DNA of 14,778 bases. Origin: Planctomycetota bacterium (GTDB taxonomy: Bacteria > Planctomycetota > MHYJ01 > JACQXL01). The stretch spans positions 1-14,778 of the forward strand of contig JACQXL010000029.1 in assembly GCA_016208805.1 (NCBI GenBank), read 5' to 3'. The notes under the pieces are model-generated. The model saw only the letters and a list, made by a program, of their open reading frames with translations, was not told the origin of the DNA and made no database searches. A program made the translations under genes and the position numbers. Below, piece after piece: positions 1-7,376 of the stretch; position 1 is the stretch's first letter, and each line of letters begins with the position of its first letter.

Positions 1-4
1 CCCC

Positions 5-114
5 TACCGTCCAGTGGACACTACCGTACCGTCCAGTAGGCACTACCGTACCGTCCAGTAGACACTACCCTACCGTCCAGTAGACATACCCCTACCGTCT
101 GGGGGGCATACCCC
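5..114. repeat. 22-bp tandem repeat, five units
   Basis: Five head-to-tail 22-bp units start at 5, 27, 49, 71 and 93. Each opens with TACCGTC; the first four continue CAGT and the fifth diverges into a G-run. Bases 1-4 (CCCC) look like the end of a further unit, so the array probably continues beyond the left edge. Within a unit, GTCC-AGT-GGAC is an imperfect inverted repeat. The unit length is not a multiple of three and there are no unique spacers, so it is neither coding nor CRISPR. Function unknown. Confidence 0.9.
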
Positions 115-154
115 CTCCCCCCACTGTGATTAAAAATCAGCCGGAAATGAGTTA

Positions 155-188
155 AGTGGTAAATTCGGCTCTTTGAGGGAGCCCCACT
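155..188 (-). terminator. possible terminator hairpin after the nfnB-like gene
   Basis: Just past the stop of the minus-strand gltD-like gene lie nested arms AGTGG (155-159)/CCACT (184-188) and GGCTC (167-171)/GAGCC (179-183). On the minus strand a T-run (132-136) follows only about 20 nt beyond the stem, further than in a classical intrinsic terminator. The position fits the end of the six-gene operon, but the call is weak. Confidence 0.3.
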
Positions 189-205
189 GGAGTGAATAAT
201 CCGGG

Positions 206-1645
206 CTATGAGGAGAGGTATTTGTCAATCGCCCGGGCGGCGATTTTGCCCTGGCCCATCGCCTGAATCACGGTCGCCGCGCCGGTGACGATATCACCGC
301 CCGCATAAACGCCCTTCTTGCTGGTCGCCAATGTGGCCGGGTCGGCCACGATATTGCCGTCATCGTTGAGTTTGATGTCCGGCGTGGCTGATAACAGGAG
401 CGGGTTCGGACCGTTGCCGATGGCCATAATCACCGTGTCAACGGCTATCTCAAAATCAGAGTCCTTAATCGGGACGGGTCGACGCCGGCCTGATTCATCC
501 GGCTCGCCTAACTGCATCTTGATGCATTTGATAGCACGCACCCAACCATCCGCGTTAGCTATCCCGCTATAAGTAGCGGGATCTCCGCCGAGTATCGCCA
601 CCGGGTTGGTCAGTAACTGGAAGTCAATAGTCTCATCCTTGGCGTGGTGGACTTCGTCTTTCCGGGCAGGTAGTTCGGTCTCGGAGCGGCGATAGACGAT
701 ATAGACCTTATCGGCGCCCAGGCGCAAGGCGCACCGGGCCGAGTCCATCGCGACATTGCCGCCGCCTATCACCGCCACCCGCTTGCTCTTAACTATGGGC
801 GTGTCATATTCAGGAAACAGATACGCCTTCATCAGGTTGACGCGGGTCAGGTATTCATTCGCCGAGTAAACACCATTGAGGTTCTCGCCGGGGATACCCA
901 GGAACATCGGCAGACCGGCGCCGGTGCCGACAAACGCCGCACTGTAACCCTCGCTAAAAAGACGGTCTATACTGGTAATATTGCCGACCAGCATATCGGT
1001 CTGAACTCTAACACCTAACATAGAAAGATAATCAACCTCTGACTGGACAATGGCCTTGGGCAGACGGAACTCCGGGATGCCGTAAACGAGGACGCCGCCG
1101 GCTTTATGAAGCGCTTCAAAGATGGTAACCGAGTATCCCTTGAGGGCCAGGTCGCCGGCGCAGGTCAGCCCGGCCGGACCTGAGCCGACAATGGCAACCT
1201 TCTTGTTCTTTTTCTCGGCGATAGCCGGTATTTTAACGGCGTTATGATTGCGTTCGTAGTCGGCCGCGAAGCGTTCCAGCGCGCCGATGGAAACGGGTTT
1301 ATCCTTCTTACCGATGATACAAACCTTCTCGCATTGGTCTTCCTGCGGGCAGACGCGCCCGCAGACGGCCGGCAATGCATTAGTTTCTTTTATCTTGCGG
1401 GCGGCTTCTACGAATTTGCCCTCGCTAATCAGTTTGATGAATTGGGGTATGGCCACTTCAACCGGACAGCCCTTGATGCAGGCCGGTTTCTTGCACTGAA
1501 GGCACCGGCCGGCTTCCTTCATAGCGATTTCTTCGGGATAGCCGAATGGAACCTCGTTGAAATCCTTGATGCGGTCCAGCGGTTTTTGCTCGGGCATCGC
1601 CTGGCGCTGGGTTTTATCTTTCTTCGGTGTCGTTTCGTCTGTCAT
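206..1645 (-). CDS. nfnB: gltD-like FAD/Fe-S NADPH oxidoreductase, probable NfnB subunit
   Basis: A 479-aa protein of the glutamate synthase small-subunit family. The N-terminal Fe-S domain carries Cys48, 51, 56, 60, 95, 99, 105 and 109, the pattern for two [4Fe-4S] clusters. An FAD dinucleotide fold follows (GSGPAGL at 154-160), then the NADPH-binding fold (GGGNVAMDSA at 294-303) and the C-terminal FAD motif (YAGGDIVTGAATV at 447-459). In Nfn complexes this large subunit binds NADPH and pairs with an FNR-like small subunit for electron bifurcation between NADH, ferredoxin and NADP+. A matching small subunit is encoded at 3787-4671 in the same operon and no glutamate synthase large subunit is visible, which favours Nfn (or sulfide dehydrogenase SudA) over glutamate synthesis. 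The ATG lies 16 nt after the preceding stop; no strong ribosome binding site. The family is certain, the exact role inferred. Confidence 0.85.
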   Translation of the reverse strand: MTDETTPKKDKTQRQAMPEQKPLDRIKDFNEVPFGYPEEIAMKEAGRCLQCKKPACIKGCPVEVAIPQFIKLISEGKFVEAARKIKETNALPAVCGRVCPQEDQCEKVCIIGKKDKPVSIGALERFAADYERNHNAVKIPAIAEKKNKKVAIVGSGPAGLTCAGDLALKGYSVTIFEALHKAGGVLVYGIPEFRLPKAIVQSEVDYLSMLGVRVQTDMLVGNITSIDRLFSEGYSAAFVGTGAGLPMFLGIPGENLNGVYSANEYLTRVNLMKAYLFPEYDTPIVKSKRVAVIGGGNVAMDSARCALRLGADKVYIVYRRSETELPARKDEVHHAKDETIDFQLLTNPVAILGGDPATYSGIANADGWVRAIKCIKMQLGEPDESGRRRPVPIKDSDFEIAVDTVIMAIGNGPNPLLLSATPDIKLNDDGNIVADPATLATSKKGVYAGGDIVTGAATVIQAMGQGKIAARAIDKYLSS

Positions 1646-1661
1646 AGTCTAATCTTTCTAT

Positions 1662-2060
1662 TTAGAGTTTCTTAATCAGGATAAGATACAACCAGTTGAT
1701 AATAACGCCCCCAACCAGTAAAATCTTTATGACTGGAACCGGAACGGTTATTCTGAAATCATTCTTACTCAATAGCACTGTTAAAGATATCAGACCGGCT
1801 ATAAAAATAGTGACCGTTCCCAGAAATACCAACGGGTTAAACAGGAATGAGTCCAGCAGGTGCAGGTGAGACAGGTTCATAATAGAGCGTGTTCCGCCGC
1901 AGGTTAGGCAAGGAATGCCGGTGATATTCTTGAATGTACAGGCCGGCAGGTAATTCAGCGGCAGGTTTATATAATGAATCAGGCCGGCAACCAGAATCAT
2001 AAATACCGCAATGCCGCCGTAAATAATGCCATAATGGGCGTTAGTTTTATTGAGCGTCAT
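1662..2060 (-). CDS. DUF2752 membrane protein
   Basis: A 132-aa protein with three or four predicted membrane segments (about 11-31, 70-98 and 106-130). The DUF2752 signature is present: Cys41, then PCLTCGGTR at 50-58 with Cys51 and Cys54, followed by a short hydrophobic segment and an FNP motif. The family's function is unknown; the conserved CxxC next to the membrane could bind a metal or be redox-active, which is inference. Its ATG directly abuts the TAG stop of the YIP1-family gene (no gap), implying translational coupling, and the nfnB-like gene follows after 16 nt. Confidence 0.8.
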   Translation of the reverse strand: MTLNKTNAHYGIIYGGIAVFMILVAGLIHYINLPLNYLPACTFKNITGIPCLTCGGTRSIMNLSHLHLLDSFLFNPLVFLGTVTIFIAGLISLTVLLSKNDFRITVPVPVIKILLVGGVIINWLYLILIKKL

Positions 2061-2759
2061 CTATTTTGCTATCCCCACTATTAATAGCGGTACGACAATC
2101 GCGGCAACTATGGCCAAACAACAAACACAAACCAGTGGCAGTAAATAAGCCACTATCGCCTTCCAGACCGGAATCTGGTGCGTTTCCTTGAGACCGATAA
2201 TAACAAGCACTATCGACCAGACACCGCCAATAATTCCCCCGCACATCGGTATAATATCAAATACCATCGGCCCCTGGGCATAACACATACTCCGGAAGGT
2301 TGCCTCAAATCCCTTCTTGTTTCCACCCAAAATCATCAGGCAAAGGTGCCAGATGCCACTCCCGACAAATAAACCAATAGTAATAAGCAATGGTGAAATA
2401 ACCAGAGAGATAAACCAGAGGGTTATAAGATTTACCCCGAACATATCACACAATATCTTATTGCTCTCCTGGTTTGACATTCCGAAGGCGTTTATATTGA
2501 GCATCTCCATAACGATGTTCCAGCCGACAGCGAAAACCACGCCGATGATTCCCGTAATCAGGGCGTAAACAAATGGCGCGCCGATACCGGCATTGGTCGG
2601 CATAGCCCGGAAGAACCGGTTCGGGTAAAAGGTTGCCTCCAGCCAGGTATTAAAGAGCCGGCGGAAGAAGTCGCCTTTATCATCCATAAAGGGTTTGGTC
2701 CCGCTGGGCTGGTTTATATCCTGAGACGGCGGTTGTAACCCGCTTGATGTTTCTTGCAT
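2061..2759 (-). CDS. YIP1-family integral membrane protein
   Basis: A 232-aa protein with a polar N-terminal tail (about 1-55), a segment typical of prokaryotic YIP1-family proteins around FYPNRFFRAMP (48-58), then about five hydrophobic helices. The central GFEATFRSMCYAQGP and the following IIPMCGGIIGGVW are strongly reminiscent of the YIP1 domain (YIP1/YIF1-like), in which a conserved polar motif sits between helices. The bacterial role is not established. The start abuts the sppA stop and the stop abuts the DUF2752 start, both with zero intergenic bases, so the three membrane-protein genes are almost certainly co-translated. Confidence 0.75.
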   Translation of the reverse strand: MQETSSGLQPPSQDINQPSGTKPFMDDKGDFFRRLFNTWLEATFYPNRFFRAMPTNAGIGAPFVYALITGIIGVVFAVGWNIVMEMLNINAFGMSNQESNKILCDMFGVNLITLWFISLVISPLLITIGLFVGSGIWHLCLMILGGNKKGFEATFRSMCYAQGPMVFDIIPMCGGIIGGVWSIVLVIIGLKETHQIPVWKAIVAYLLPLVCVCCLAIVAAIVVPLLIVGIAK

Positions 2760-3779
2760 TTAATCTACTCTCCAGAGGTATAAGAAGTTCGGGGTATCCT
2801 TTTCCATGATTATCTTTTGGATATCCATCAGCGGATAATTATTGCGTGCGCCGAAGATTTCCCAGAAACCAATCTGTTTCTGGTATTCCACCAGCCGGGC
2901 CGAGGTGATGCCGGCCTTTTCTTTGGCAATCCGGAAGGCGTCTTCCCGGTCGCCCAGTTCATCCACCAGGCCGTTCTTGAGGGCCTGTTCGCCGGTATAG
3001 ATACGTCCGTCGGCCAGTTCAATGATTTTCTCACGCGTAAGGTTATTACGCCCTTCGACAACCACATTGATAAACCGCTGATACATTTCATCAATCAGGT
3101 CCTGCAATATCTTCCGCTCTTCTTCGGTCATCGGGCGGGTGCCGGAGCCGATGTCTTTCTTGTCGGCGGATTTAATGACCTCGCTTTTCAGTCCGATTTT
3201 ATGGAAGAGCCCTTCAATATTAAGGAAATTGGCAATCACACCGATACTGCCGGTGATGGTGGTGGGCTGGGCAATGATACGGTGGGCGGGCGTGGAGACA
3301 TAATAGCCGCCCGAAGCAGACACTTCGGCCATAGAGGAAATAATGGGCACTTCCGGACGGGACTGCTTGAACCGTTTCAGGGCGGTATGAATCCGGTGGC
3401 AGGCGGTAATCCCGCCGCCCGGGCTGTTGACATCAAGAATGATTGCTTTAACCAAACGGTCGGCTCTGGCTTTTTCCAGCGCATCTACCACCGATTCAAC
3501 CGGGTCGTGCCGGACACCCCAGATGGAAGCATCGCTATCGGTTGACATAATGACGCCTTTTATGGGTATCACCAGCACTTTATTAGCGGAAAATGCATCG
3601 CCGCCGATGGCCTTTTCCCGATAGTGTTTTTGGTCCGATGCGGCGGTGGGAACGATACTGCCGGCCAGCGCGACAAGAAGGACCAGATTTATCACGGCGC
3701 TGATAACCAGCAATACGCCCAGAATAATGGCGAGCCAAAAACTGAGCGGACGCTTCGGAGTGGCTGGAATATCTGACAT
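2760..3779 (-). CDS. sppA: signal peptide peptidase SppA (short, single-domain type)
   Basis: A 339-aa membrane-anchored serine protease that degrades signal peptides left in the membrane after export. One N-terminal transmembrane helix (about 13-40) is followed by a ClpP-fold domain. The nucleophile is Ser156 in SASGGYY, and the general base is Lys208 in ADKKDIGS; the 52-residue spacing matches the Ser/Lys dyad of the short Bacillus-type SppA. LDVNSPGG (115-122) and TGSIGV (176-181) are further family motifs. The length fits the short form rather than the duplicated E. coli form of about 600 residues. It starts 7 nt after the nfnA-like stop and its own stop touches the next ATG. The presence of tatA in the operon gives a loose export theme. 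Confidence 0.93.
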   Translation of the reverse strand: MSDIPATPKRPLSFWLAIILGVLLVISAVINLVLLVALAGSIVPTAASDQKHYREKAIGGDAFSANKVLVIPIKGVIMSTDSDASIWGVRHDPVESVVDALEKARADRLVKAIILDVNSPGGGITACHRIHTALKRFKQSRPEVPIISSMAEVSASGGYYVSTPAHRIIAQPTTITGSIGVIANFLNIEGLFHKIGLKSEVIKSADKKDIGSGTRPMTEEERKILQDLIDEMYQRFINVVVEGRNNLTREKIIELADGRIYTGEQALKNGLVDELGDREDAFRIAKEKAGITSARLVEYQKQIGFWEIFGARNNYPLMDIQKIIMEKDTPNFLYLWRVD

Positions 3780-3786
3780 AGTAAAA

Positions 3787-4671
3787 TTATCTTACTTGCC
3801 TTTCCGCCTCAAGGGCGAGGTCCACGCAGGTTGGGTTATGGCGGAATTCCTCTACGGCCTGGTTTTCCTGAGTAACATACATCCGGAGACGCTTCTGGAG
3901 TTCGTCAAAATCAACCTGATGACCGTCAAATTCAGGACCGTCCACGCAGGCAAATTTGGTCTTGCCGCCTACGGTCACCCGGCAACAACCGCACATACCG
4001 GTCGCATCCACCATCATAGCGTTCAGACTGATATATGTTTTGAGATTGTATGATTTAGTTACCCCACAAACAACCTTCATCATCGGGACCGGCCCGATAG
4101 CCACGGCCAGGTCTATCTTGTCGCCCCGGTTGATTATTTCTTTAAGCAGGTCAGAGGTGAATCCTTTTTTACCGTAAGAACCGTCGTCCGTACCGACGAT
4201 GAGTTCATCGGATGCCTTGCGCATTTCGGGTTCAAGAATCAGCAGGTTTTTGGAGCGGGCGCCGATGATGGAGATGACCTTGTTGCCGGCGGCGCGCATT
4301 GCCTGGGCAATCGGGTGTACCGGCGCAATACCGATGCCGCCGCCGATACAGACGACCGTGCCGTATTTTTCAATGTGGGTCGGCTTGCCCAGAGGACCGA
4401 CTATATCCTTTATTTTATCGCCGGCCTTCATCTGGCCGAGTTGCATTGTGGACTTGCCGACAGATTGGAATACCAGCGTGATAGTGCCTTTCTGGGGATC
4501 GGCATCGCAGATGGTCAGAGGAAACCGTTCGCCTTTTTCGTCTATAATCAGGACAACGAACTGGCCGGCCTTGCGTGAGCGGGCAATCAGGGGGGCATCA
4601 ACTACCAGGCGGTAAACACAATCAGAGAATTGCTCTCTGGAAATAATCTTATACATCGCGGTATCGGTCAC
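3787..4671 (-). CDS. nfnA: ferredoxin-NADP reductase-type subunit, probable NfnA / SudB
   Basis: A 294-aa FAD and [2Fe-2S] protein of the SudB/NfnA/dihydroorotate dehydrogenase electron-transfer family. RFPLTI (49-54) is the FAD-binding motif, GGGIGIAPVHP (110-120) the NAD(P) phosphate loop, and MCGCCRV (226-232) with Cys242 in FACVDGPEFDG forms the [2Fe-2S] site. Asp222 sits where NfnA uses an unusual Asp ligand. The last 30 residues include a further Cys282. In Nfn this subunit binds NADH. The first in-frame start is GTG at 4671; an ATG at 4656 (MYKIISRE) is closer to how relatives usually begin, and neither has a clear Shine-Dalgarno, so the start is unsettled. The partner subunit lies three genes downstream (206-1645) instead of next door. 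Confidence 0.87.
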   Translation of the reverse strand: MTDTAMYKIISREQFSDCVYRLVVDAPLIARSRKAGQFVVLIIDEKGERFPLTICDADPQKGTITLVFQSVGKSTMQLGQMKAGDKIKDIVGPLGKPTHIEKYGTVVCIGGGIGIAPVHPIAQAMRAAGNKVISIIGARSKNLLILEPEMRKASDELIVGTDDGSYGKKGFTSDLLKEIINRGDKIDLAVAIGPVPMMKVVCGVTKSYNLKTYISLNAMMVDATGMCGCCRVTVGGKTKFACVDGPEFDGHQVDFDELQKRLRMYVTQENQAVEEFRHNPTCVDLALEAERQVR

Positions 4672-4697
4672 AACACGGTAACAGTTGGTATTAAATC

Positions 4698-4715
4698 CCC
4701 CTCGTTTTAGAGGGG
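4698..4715. repeat. intercistronic hairpin between tatA and nfnA
   Basis: A perfect 6-bp stem, CCCCTC (4698-4703)/GAGGGG (4710-4715), with loop GTTTTA. It lies in the 51-nt gap after the tatA stop and could stabilise or attenuate the polycistronic message. It may also be one of the dispersed palindromes of this genome. Confidence 0.6.
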
Positions 4716-4722
4716 ACTTACT

Positions 4723-4908
4723 TTAAGTCTTCTTCCCTTCTTCGGATTTATCCTCTTTCTCGTCCTCGTCGCCTTCTCTCATACCCTTTTTGAATTCCTT
4801 GACGGATTTGCCGAGCCCGCGTGCCAGGGCGGGTATCTTGGTTGCGCCGAACAGAAGCAATAAAATCAATAGAATCACCAGTAATTCCTGCATACCTAAT
4901 CCGAACAT
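4723..4908 (-). CDS. tatA: Sec-independent translocase subunit TatA/TatE
   Basis: A 61-aa protein with the complete TatA layout: a very short periplasmic N-terminus (MFGLGMQE), one transmembrane helix (about 8-20), the FG hinge (LFGATKIPALARGLGK) starting the amphipathic helix, then a charged acidic and lysine-rich tail (EGDEDEKEDKSEE). TatA oligomers form the passage for folded proteins exported by the Tat system. Residue 8 is Glu, a polar residue in the position conserved in TatA proteins. No tatB or tatC lies in the window. It is the first gene of the minus-strand run, preceded by a purine-rich GAGAGAAG ribosome binding region. Confidence 0.92.
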   Translation of the reverse strand: MFGLGMQELLVILLILLLLFGATKIPALARGLGKSVKEFKKGMREGDEDEKEDKSEEGKKT

Positions 4909-4927
4909 ATACTACTTCTCTCTTTCC

Positions 4928-4943
4928 CCCGATGAATATCGGG
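4928..4943. repeat. short palindrome CCCGAT/ATCGGG
   Basis: A 6-bp perfect stem, CCCGAT (4928-4933) and ATCGGG (4938-4943), with a GAAT loop. It lies in the leader just upstream of tatA. Its TCCCG...CGGGA-type arms resemble the other palindromes in this window. Confidence 0.6.
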
Positions 4944-4993
4944 ACTCCGTTGCGGCTACGCCCGCATCCACACGAATGCAAGATTTCCGGTTA

Positions 4994-5022
4994 TTTCTAT
5001 CAAACATCCCTAACAGGGTCAA
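4994..5022 (-). promoter_or_regulatory. candidate sigma-70 promoter for the tatA operon
   Basis: Reading the minus strand, TTGACC (5017-5022) and TAGAAA (4994-4999) are separated by 17 bp. The -35 matches the consensus at five of six positions and the -10 at four of six. It lies about 85 nt upstream of tatA and back-to-back with the plus-strand promoter at 5040-5068. Confidence 0.4.
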
Positions 5023-5039
5023 GAAAAAGAAGGTATTAT

Positions 5040-5068
5040 TTGACAGAATAACAACCGTGATTTATAAG
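5040..5068 (+). promoter_or_regulatory. candidate sigma-70 promoter for rfbB and the metallopeptidase gene
   Basis: A consensus -35 TTGACA (5040-5045) and a near-consensus -10 TATAAG (5063-5068) have the ideal 17-bp spacing. It lies about 77 nt upstream of the rfbB ATG at 5146. This is among the best promoter matches in the window. Confidence 0.6.
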
Positions 5069-5089
5069 GAAGCCAGAAGAACAGGAAAA

Positions 5090-5105
5090 TCCCGCCTTGG
5101 CGGGA
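5090..5105. repeat. short palindrome TCCCGCC/GGCGGGA
   Basis: Perfect 7-nt arms TCCCGCC (5090-5096) and GGCGGGA (5099-5105) flank a TT centre. It falls in the predicted 5' leader of rfbB and belongs to the same style of palindrome as those at 4928, 7247, 7523 and 13476. Confidence 0.65.
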
Positions 5106-5145
5106 CTGGTCTCCTTATAAAAGGAAATTCCTATACTATTGAATT

Positions 5146-6004
5146 ATGAAACTATTGGTCACTTGTCCACGACGATATTGCGGACGGCAAATCAGTTAAT
5201 CGTTTGATGAAACAGGGTTTTGAGGCGGTGGTGAACTTTGCGGCCGAGTCGCACGTGGACCGGAGTCTGTATGAGCCGGCCGTATTCTTGAGGACAAACA
5301 TCATCGGCACACAAACTATGCTTGACGTGGCCCGCCGGAATAAGGTAAAACGGTTCGTGCAGGTCTCAACGGATGAGGTTTACGGTTCGCTCAAGAAGAC
5401 GGAAGCGCCTTTTACGGAAAATAGCCCGCTCCATCCCAGCAGTCCCTATTCGACCAGCAAGGCCAGCGCCGACCTTCTGGTCAAGGCATACGAGAAAACA
5501 TTCGGCTATCCGGCGATTATCACCCGGGGCACCAATAACTACGGCCCATACCAGTTCCCGGAAAAGGTGATACCGCTTTTTATCACCAATCTTTTGGAAG
5601 ATAAACCGGTCCCGTTATACGGCAAAGGAACGAATATCCGCGACTGGCTCTATGTGACCGACCATTGCCGGGCTATTGATACGGTCCTGCGCAAGGGCCG
5701 GCCCGGTGAAATCTATAATATCGCCGGCCTGGCTGAACGCAACAATCTGGAACTTACCAAAACTATCCTTAAAACCTTGCATAAGCCGCAAACATTGATA
5801 ACCTATGTCAAGGACAGGCCCGGCCACGACTTCCGCTATGCCCTAAACATCTCTAAAATCAAAAGAGAACTGGGCTGGCAACCTAACTATGAATTTGAAG
5901 ACGGGATACGACTGACCATAGAATGGTATAAGAACAACCGACTGTGGTGGCAGAGAATAAAAACCGGCGAATACCTTAAGTTCATAAAGAAACACTATGG
6001 ATAA
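5146..6004 (+). pseudogene. rfbB: dTDP-glucose 4,6-dehydratase with frame-shifting N-terminal deletion
   Basis: The enzyme makes dTDP-4-keto-6-deoxyglucose for rhamnose and related surface sugars. The open frame from 5204 (TTG) or 5207 (ATG) gives about 266 aa with clear RfbB/RmlB motifs: AAESHVDRS, STDEVYG, the catalytic YSTSK, TRGTNNYGPYQFPEK, RDWLYVTDHC and RPGHDFRYA, and a normal C-terminus. What is missing is the N-terminal NAD-binding fold with GGAGFIG. Upstream, ATG at 5146 encodes MKLLVT, the normal start of this family, in a different frame. From about 5165, VHDDIADGKSVNRL continues the family sequence in the frame of the main ORF. So roughly 50 codons are missing between MKLLVT and VHDDIAD, and the join is out of frame. 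Without the NAD site the product should be inactive. A real deletion and an assembly error are both possible. Confidence 0.8.
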
Positions 6005-7376
6005 TAAACAACGGATTAAACTGGTAGCGCTGATTTTTGTATTATTAGCCGGCTGGGTTTTTGCCGAGGAAGAAACTATCACACCTTCTGCTACTGCCTC
6101 TGAAGAGCATTTGTTAAAAGACATCCCGGAAATCAAGAAAGAGGTGGAACGGATTCGGGGCAAGAAGTTCAAGAGCGATGTGCCGGCCAAGATACAGTCG
6201 GAGGATGATTTCCGCAAGTTTCTCAAGACCCAGATAGACGAGGAACTGCCGCCGGCCAAGGCGCATCTGGTAGAAATATCGTTGATTAAATTGGGGCTCT
6301 TGCCTGAGGGCTACGACATCCGCAAGGGATTAGAGGATATCTATGCCAGCCAGGCCGGCGCATATTACGAACCAAAGACCAAAACTATCTATCTCCTGAA
6401 GACCGATGGCGTCACCAAAAGCGATATTAAAACGTATCTGGCACACGAACTCTGCCACGCACTCCAGGACCAATACTTTGACCTTGACAAACTCTACAAG
6501 GATTCCATAGAAGACGACGACCGGGCAATGGCGTTGAAATACCTGACCGAAGGCGAGGCGACATATCTGATGCTGATTTATTCCCTAAAACACGAAACAC
6601 GGATGGAAATAACCCCGAACAGCCAGGTGCTCCAACTGGCTATAGGCCAATTCAAACATATGGACGGCGAACAACTCACCAAATTACTCACACTGGGCGC
6701 GTCATTTGCGCAGGAAGACTCGGCTGAAGCCAACCGGATGCTTGAATCATTAAAGGATATGCCGCCGTATCTATTGTTATCATTAGTGGCGCCGTATTTC
6801 CACGGGCTGGGTTCTATTGCCGGAATAATCAGCATTAAAAATGATGACAACGCCTGGCAGGCCGTAGATACTGTCTATAAAAACCCGCCTCGCACCACCG
6901 AACAGATAATCCATCCGGAAAAGATGCTGTCCGAGAAAGACGAACCGGCGCCGATTGGCAAACCCGGCCTGCCGGGAGATACCGAAATTATTGCGGACGG
7001 AGTACTGGGCGAATTCGGCTTCTGGTCGCTTTATGATATATTTGAAACTAAAGCGCCTCGTAAATCTTCAGAGGGTTGGGATGGCGACAGATATTATATC
7101 CTTAAACATAAAGAAACCGGCCATATCGGGCTTTATCTGGCCACGGCCTGGGATTCCGATGAAGACGCACTGGAATCTTTTAAGGCATACCAGAAAGTGC
7201 TACGGAAGAAATACCCCGGCTGGGAAAAAGACAAGACCGCAGTCAGTCCCGACACGAAGTGTCGGGATACCGGCGATAATAATATCATAAAATGGTATAG
7301 CCCGGATGGTCAATACCAGATTGTTCTTTCTATTAAAGAGAACCGATGGGATGTCTGGGAAGATATACCGAAATAG
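5997..7376 (+). CDS. secreted HExxH-type putative zinc metallopeptidase
   Basis: A 459-aa protein whose ATG overlaps the end of rfbB by 8 bp. A Sec signal peptide is predicted (positive start, hydrophobic 8-22, VFA|E cleavage after residue 23), so the mature protein is probably exported. HELCH at 150-154 is the HExxH zinc site, in the context AHELCHALQDQYFDL. A downstream Glu in LTEGEA (Glu185 or Glu187) is the likely third ligand, as in gluzincins. The C-terminal part (about 330-459) is probably a second domain of beta character. It resembles uncharacterised bacterial proteins with a HELxHALQDQ motif; substrate unknown. A perfect 9-bp-arm palindrome (7247-7267) lies within the frame and encodes residues 417-424. 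Zinc peptidase function is inferred from the motif only. Confidence 0.75.
   Translation: MDNKQRIKLVALIFVLLAGWVFAEEETITPSATASEEHLLKDIPEIKKEVERIRGKKFKSDVPAKIQSEDDFRKFLKTQIDEELPPAKAHLVEISLIKLGLLPEGYDIRKGLEDIYASQAGAYYEPKTKTIYLLKTDGVTKSDIKTYLAHELCHALQDQYFDLDKLYKDSIEDDDRAMALKYLTEGEATYLMLIYSLKHETRMEITPNSQVLQLAIGQFKHMDGEQLTKLLTLGASFAQEDSAEANRMLESLKDMPPYLLLSLVAPYFHGLGSIAGIISIKNDDNAWQAVDTVYKNPPRTTEQIIHPEKMLSEKDEPAPIGKPGLPGDTEIIADGVLGEFGFWSLYDIFETKAPRKSSEGWDGDRYYILKHKETGHIGLYLATAWDSDEDALESFKAYQKVLRKKYPGWEKDKTAVSPDTKCRDTGDNNIIKWYSPDGQYQIVLSIKENRWDVWEDIPK
7247..7267. repeat. palindrome inside the metallopeptidase gene
   Basis: Perfect 9-nt arms TCCCGACAC (7247-7255) and GTGTCGGGA (7259-7267) surround a GAA loop. 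The element is read through in frame and encodes SPDTKCRD (residues 417-424), followed by normal-looking sequence, so it looks like an in-frame insertion of a dispersed palindrome. Confidence 0.7.

Noticed and set aside
5..114. CRISPR array
   Set aside because: The repeats are directly contiguous with no spacers, and there are no cas genes.
206..1645. Assimilatory glutamate synthase small subunit (GltD)
   Set aside because: The family fits, but no large subunit is present and an NfnA/SudB-type partner is in the same operon; kept as an alternative rather than the main call.
1244..1675. A 143-codon plus-strand open frame opposite the Fe-S domain of the gltD-like gene
   Set aside because: It is the antisense of a conserved cysteine-rich coding region, with no family features of its own.
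2817..3545. A 242-codon plus-strand open frame opposite sppA
   Set aside because: It lies entirely antisense to a gene with intact catalytic motifs; its translation has no recognisable motif and mirrors the codon bias of sppA.
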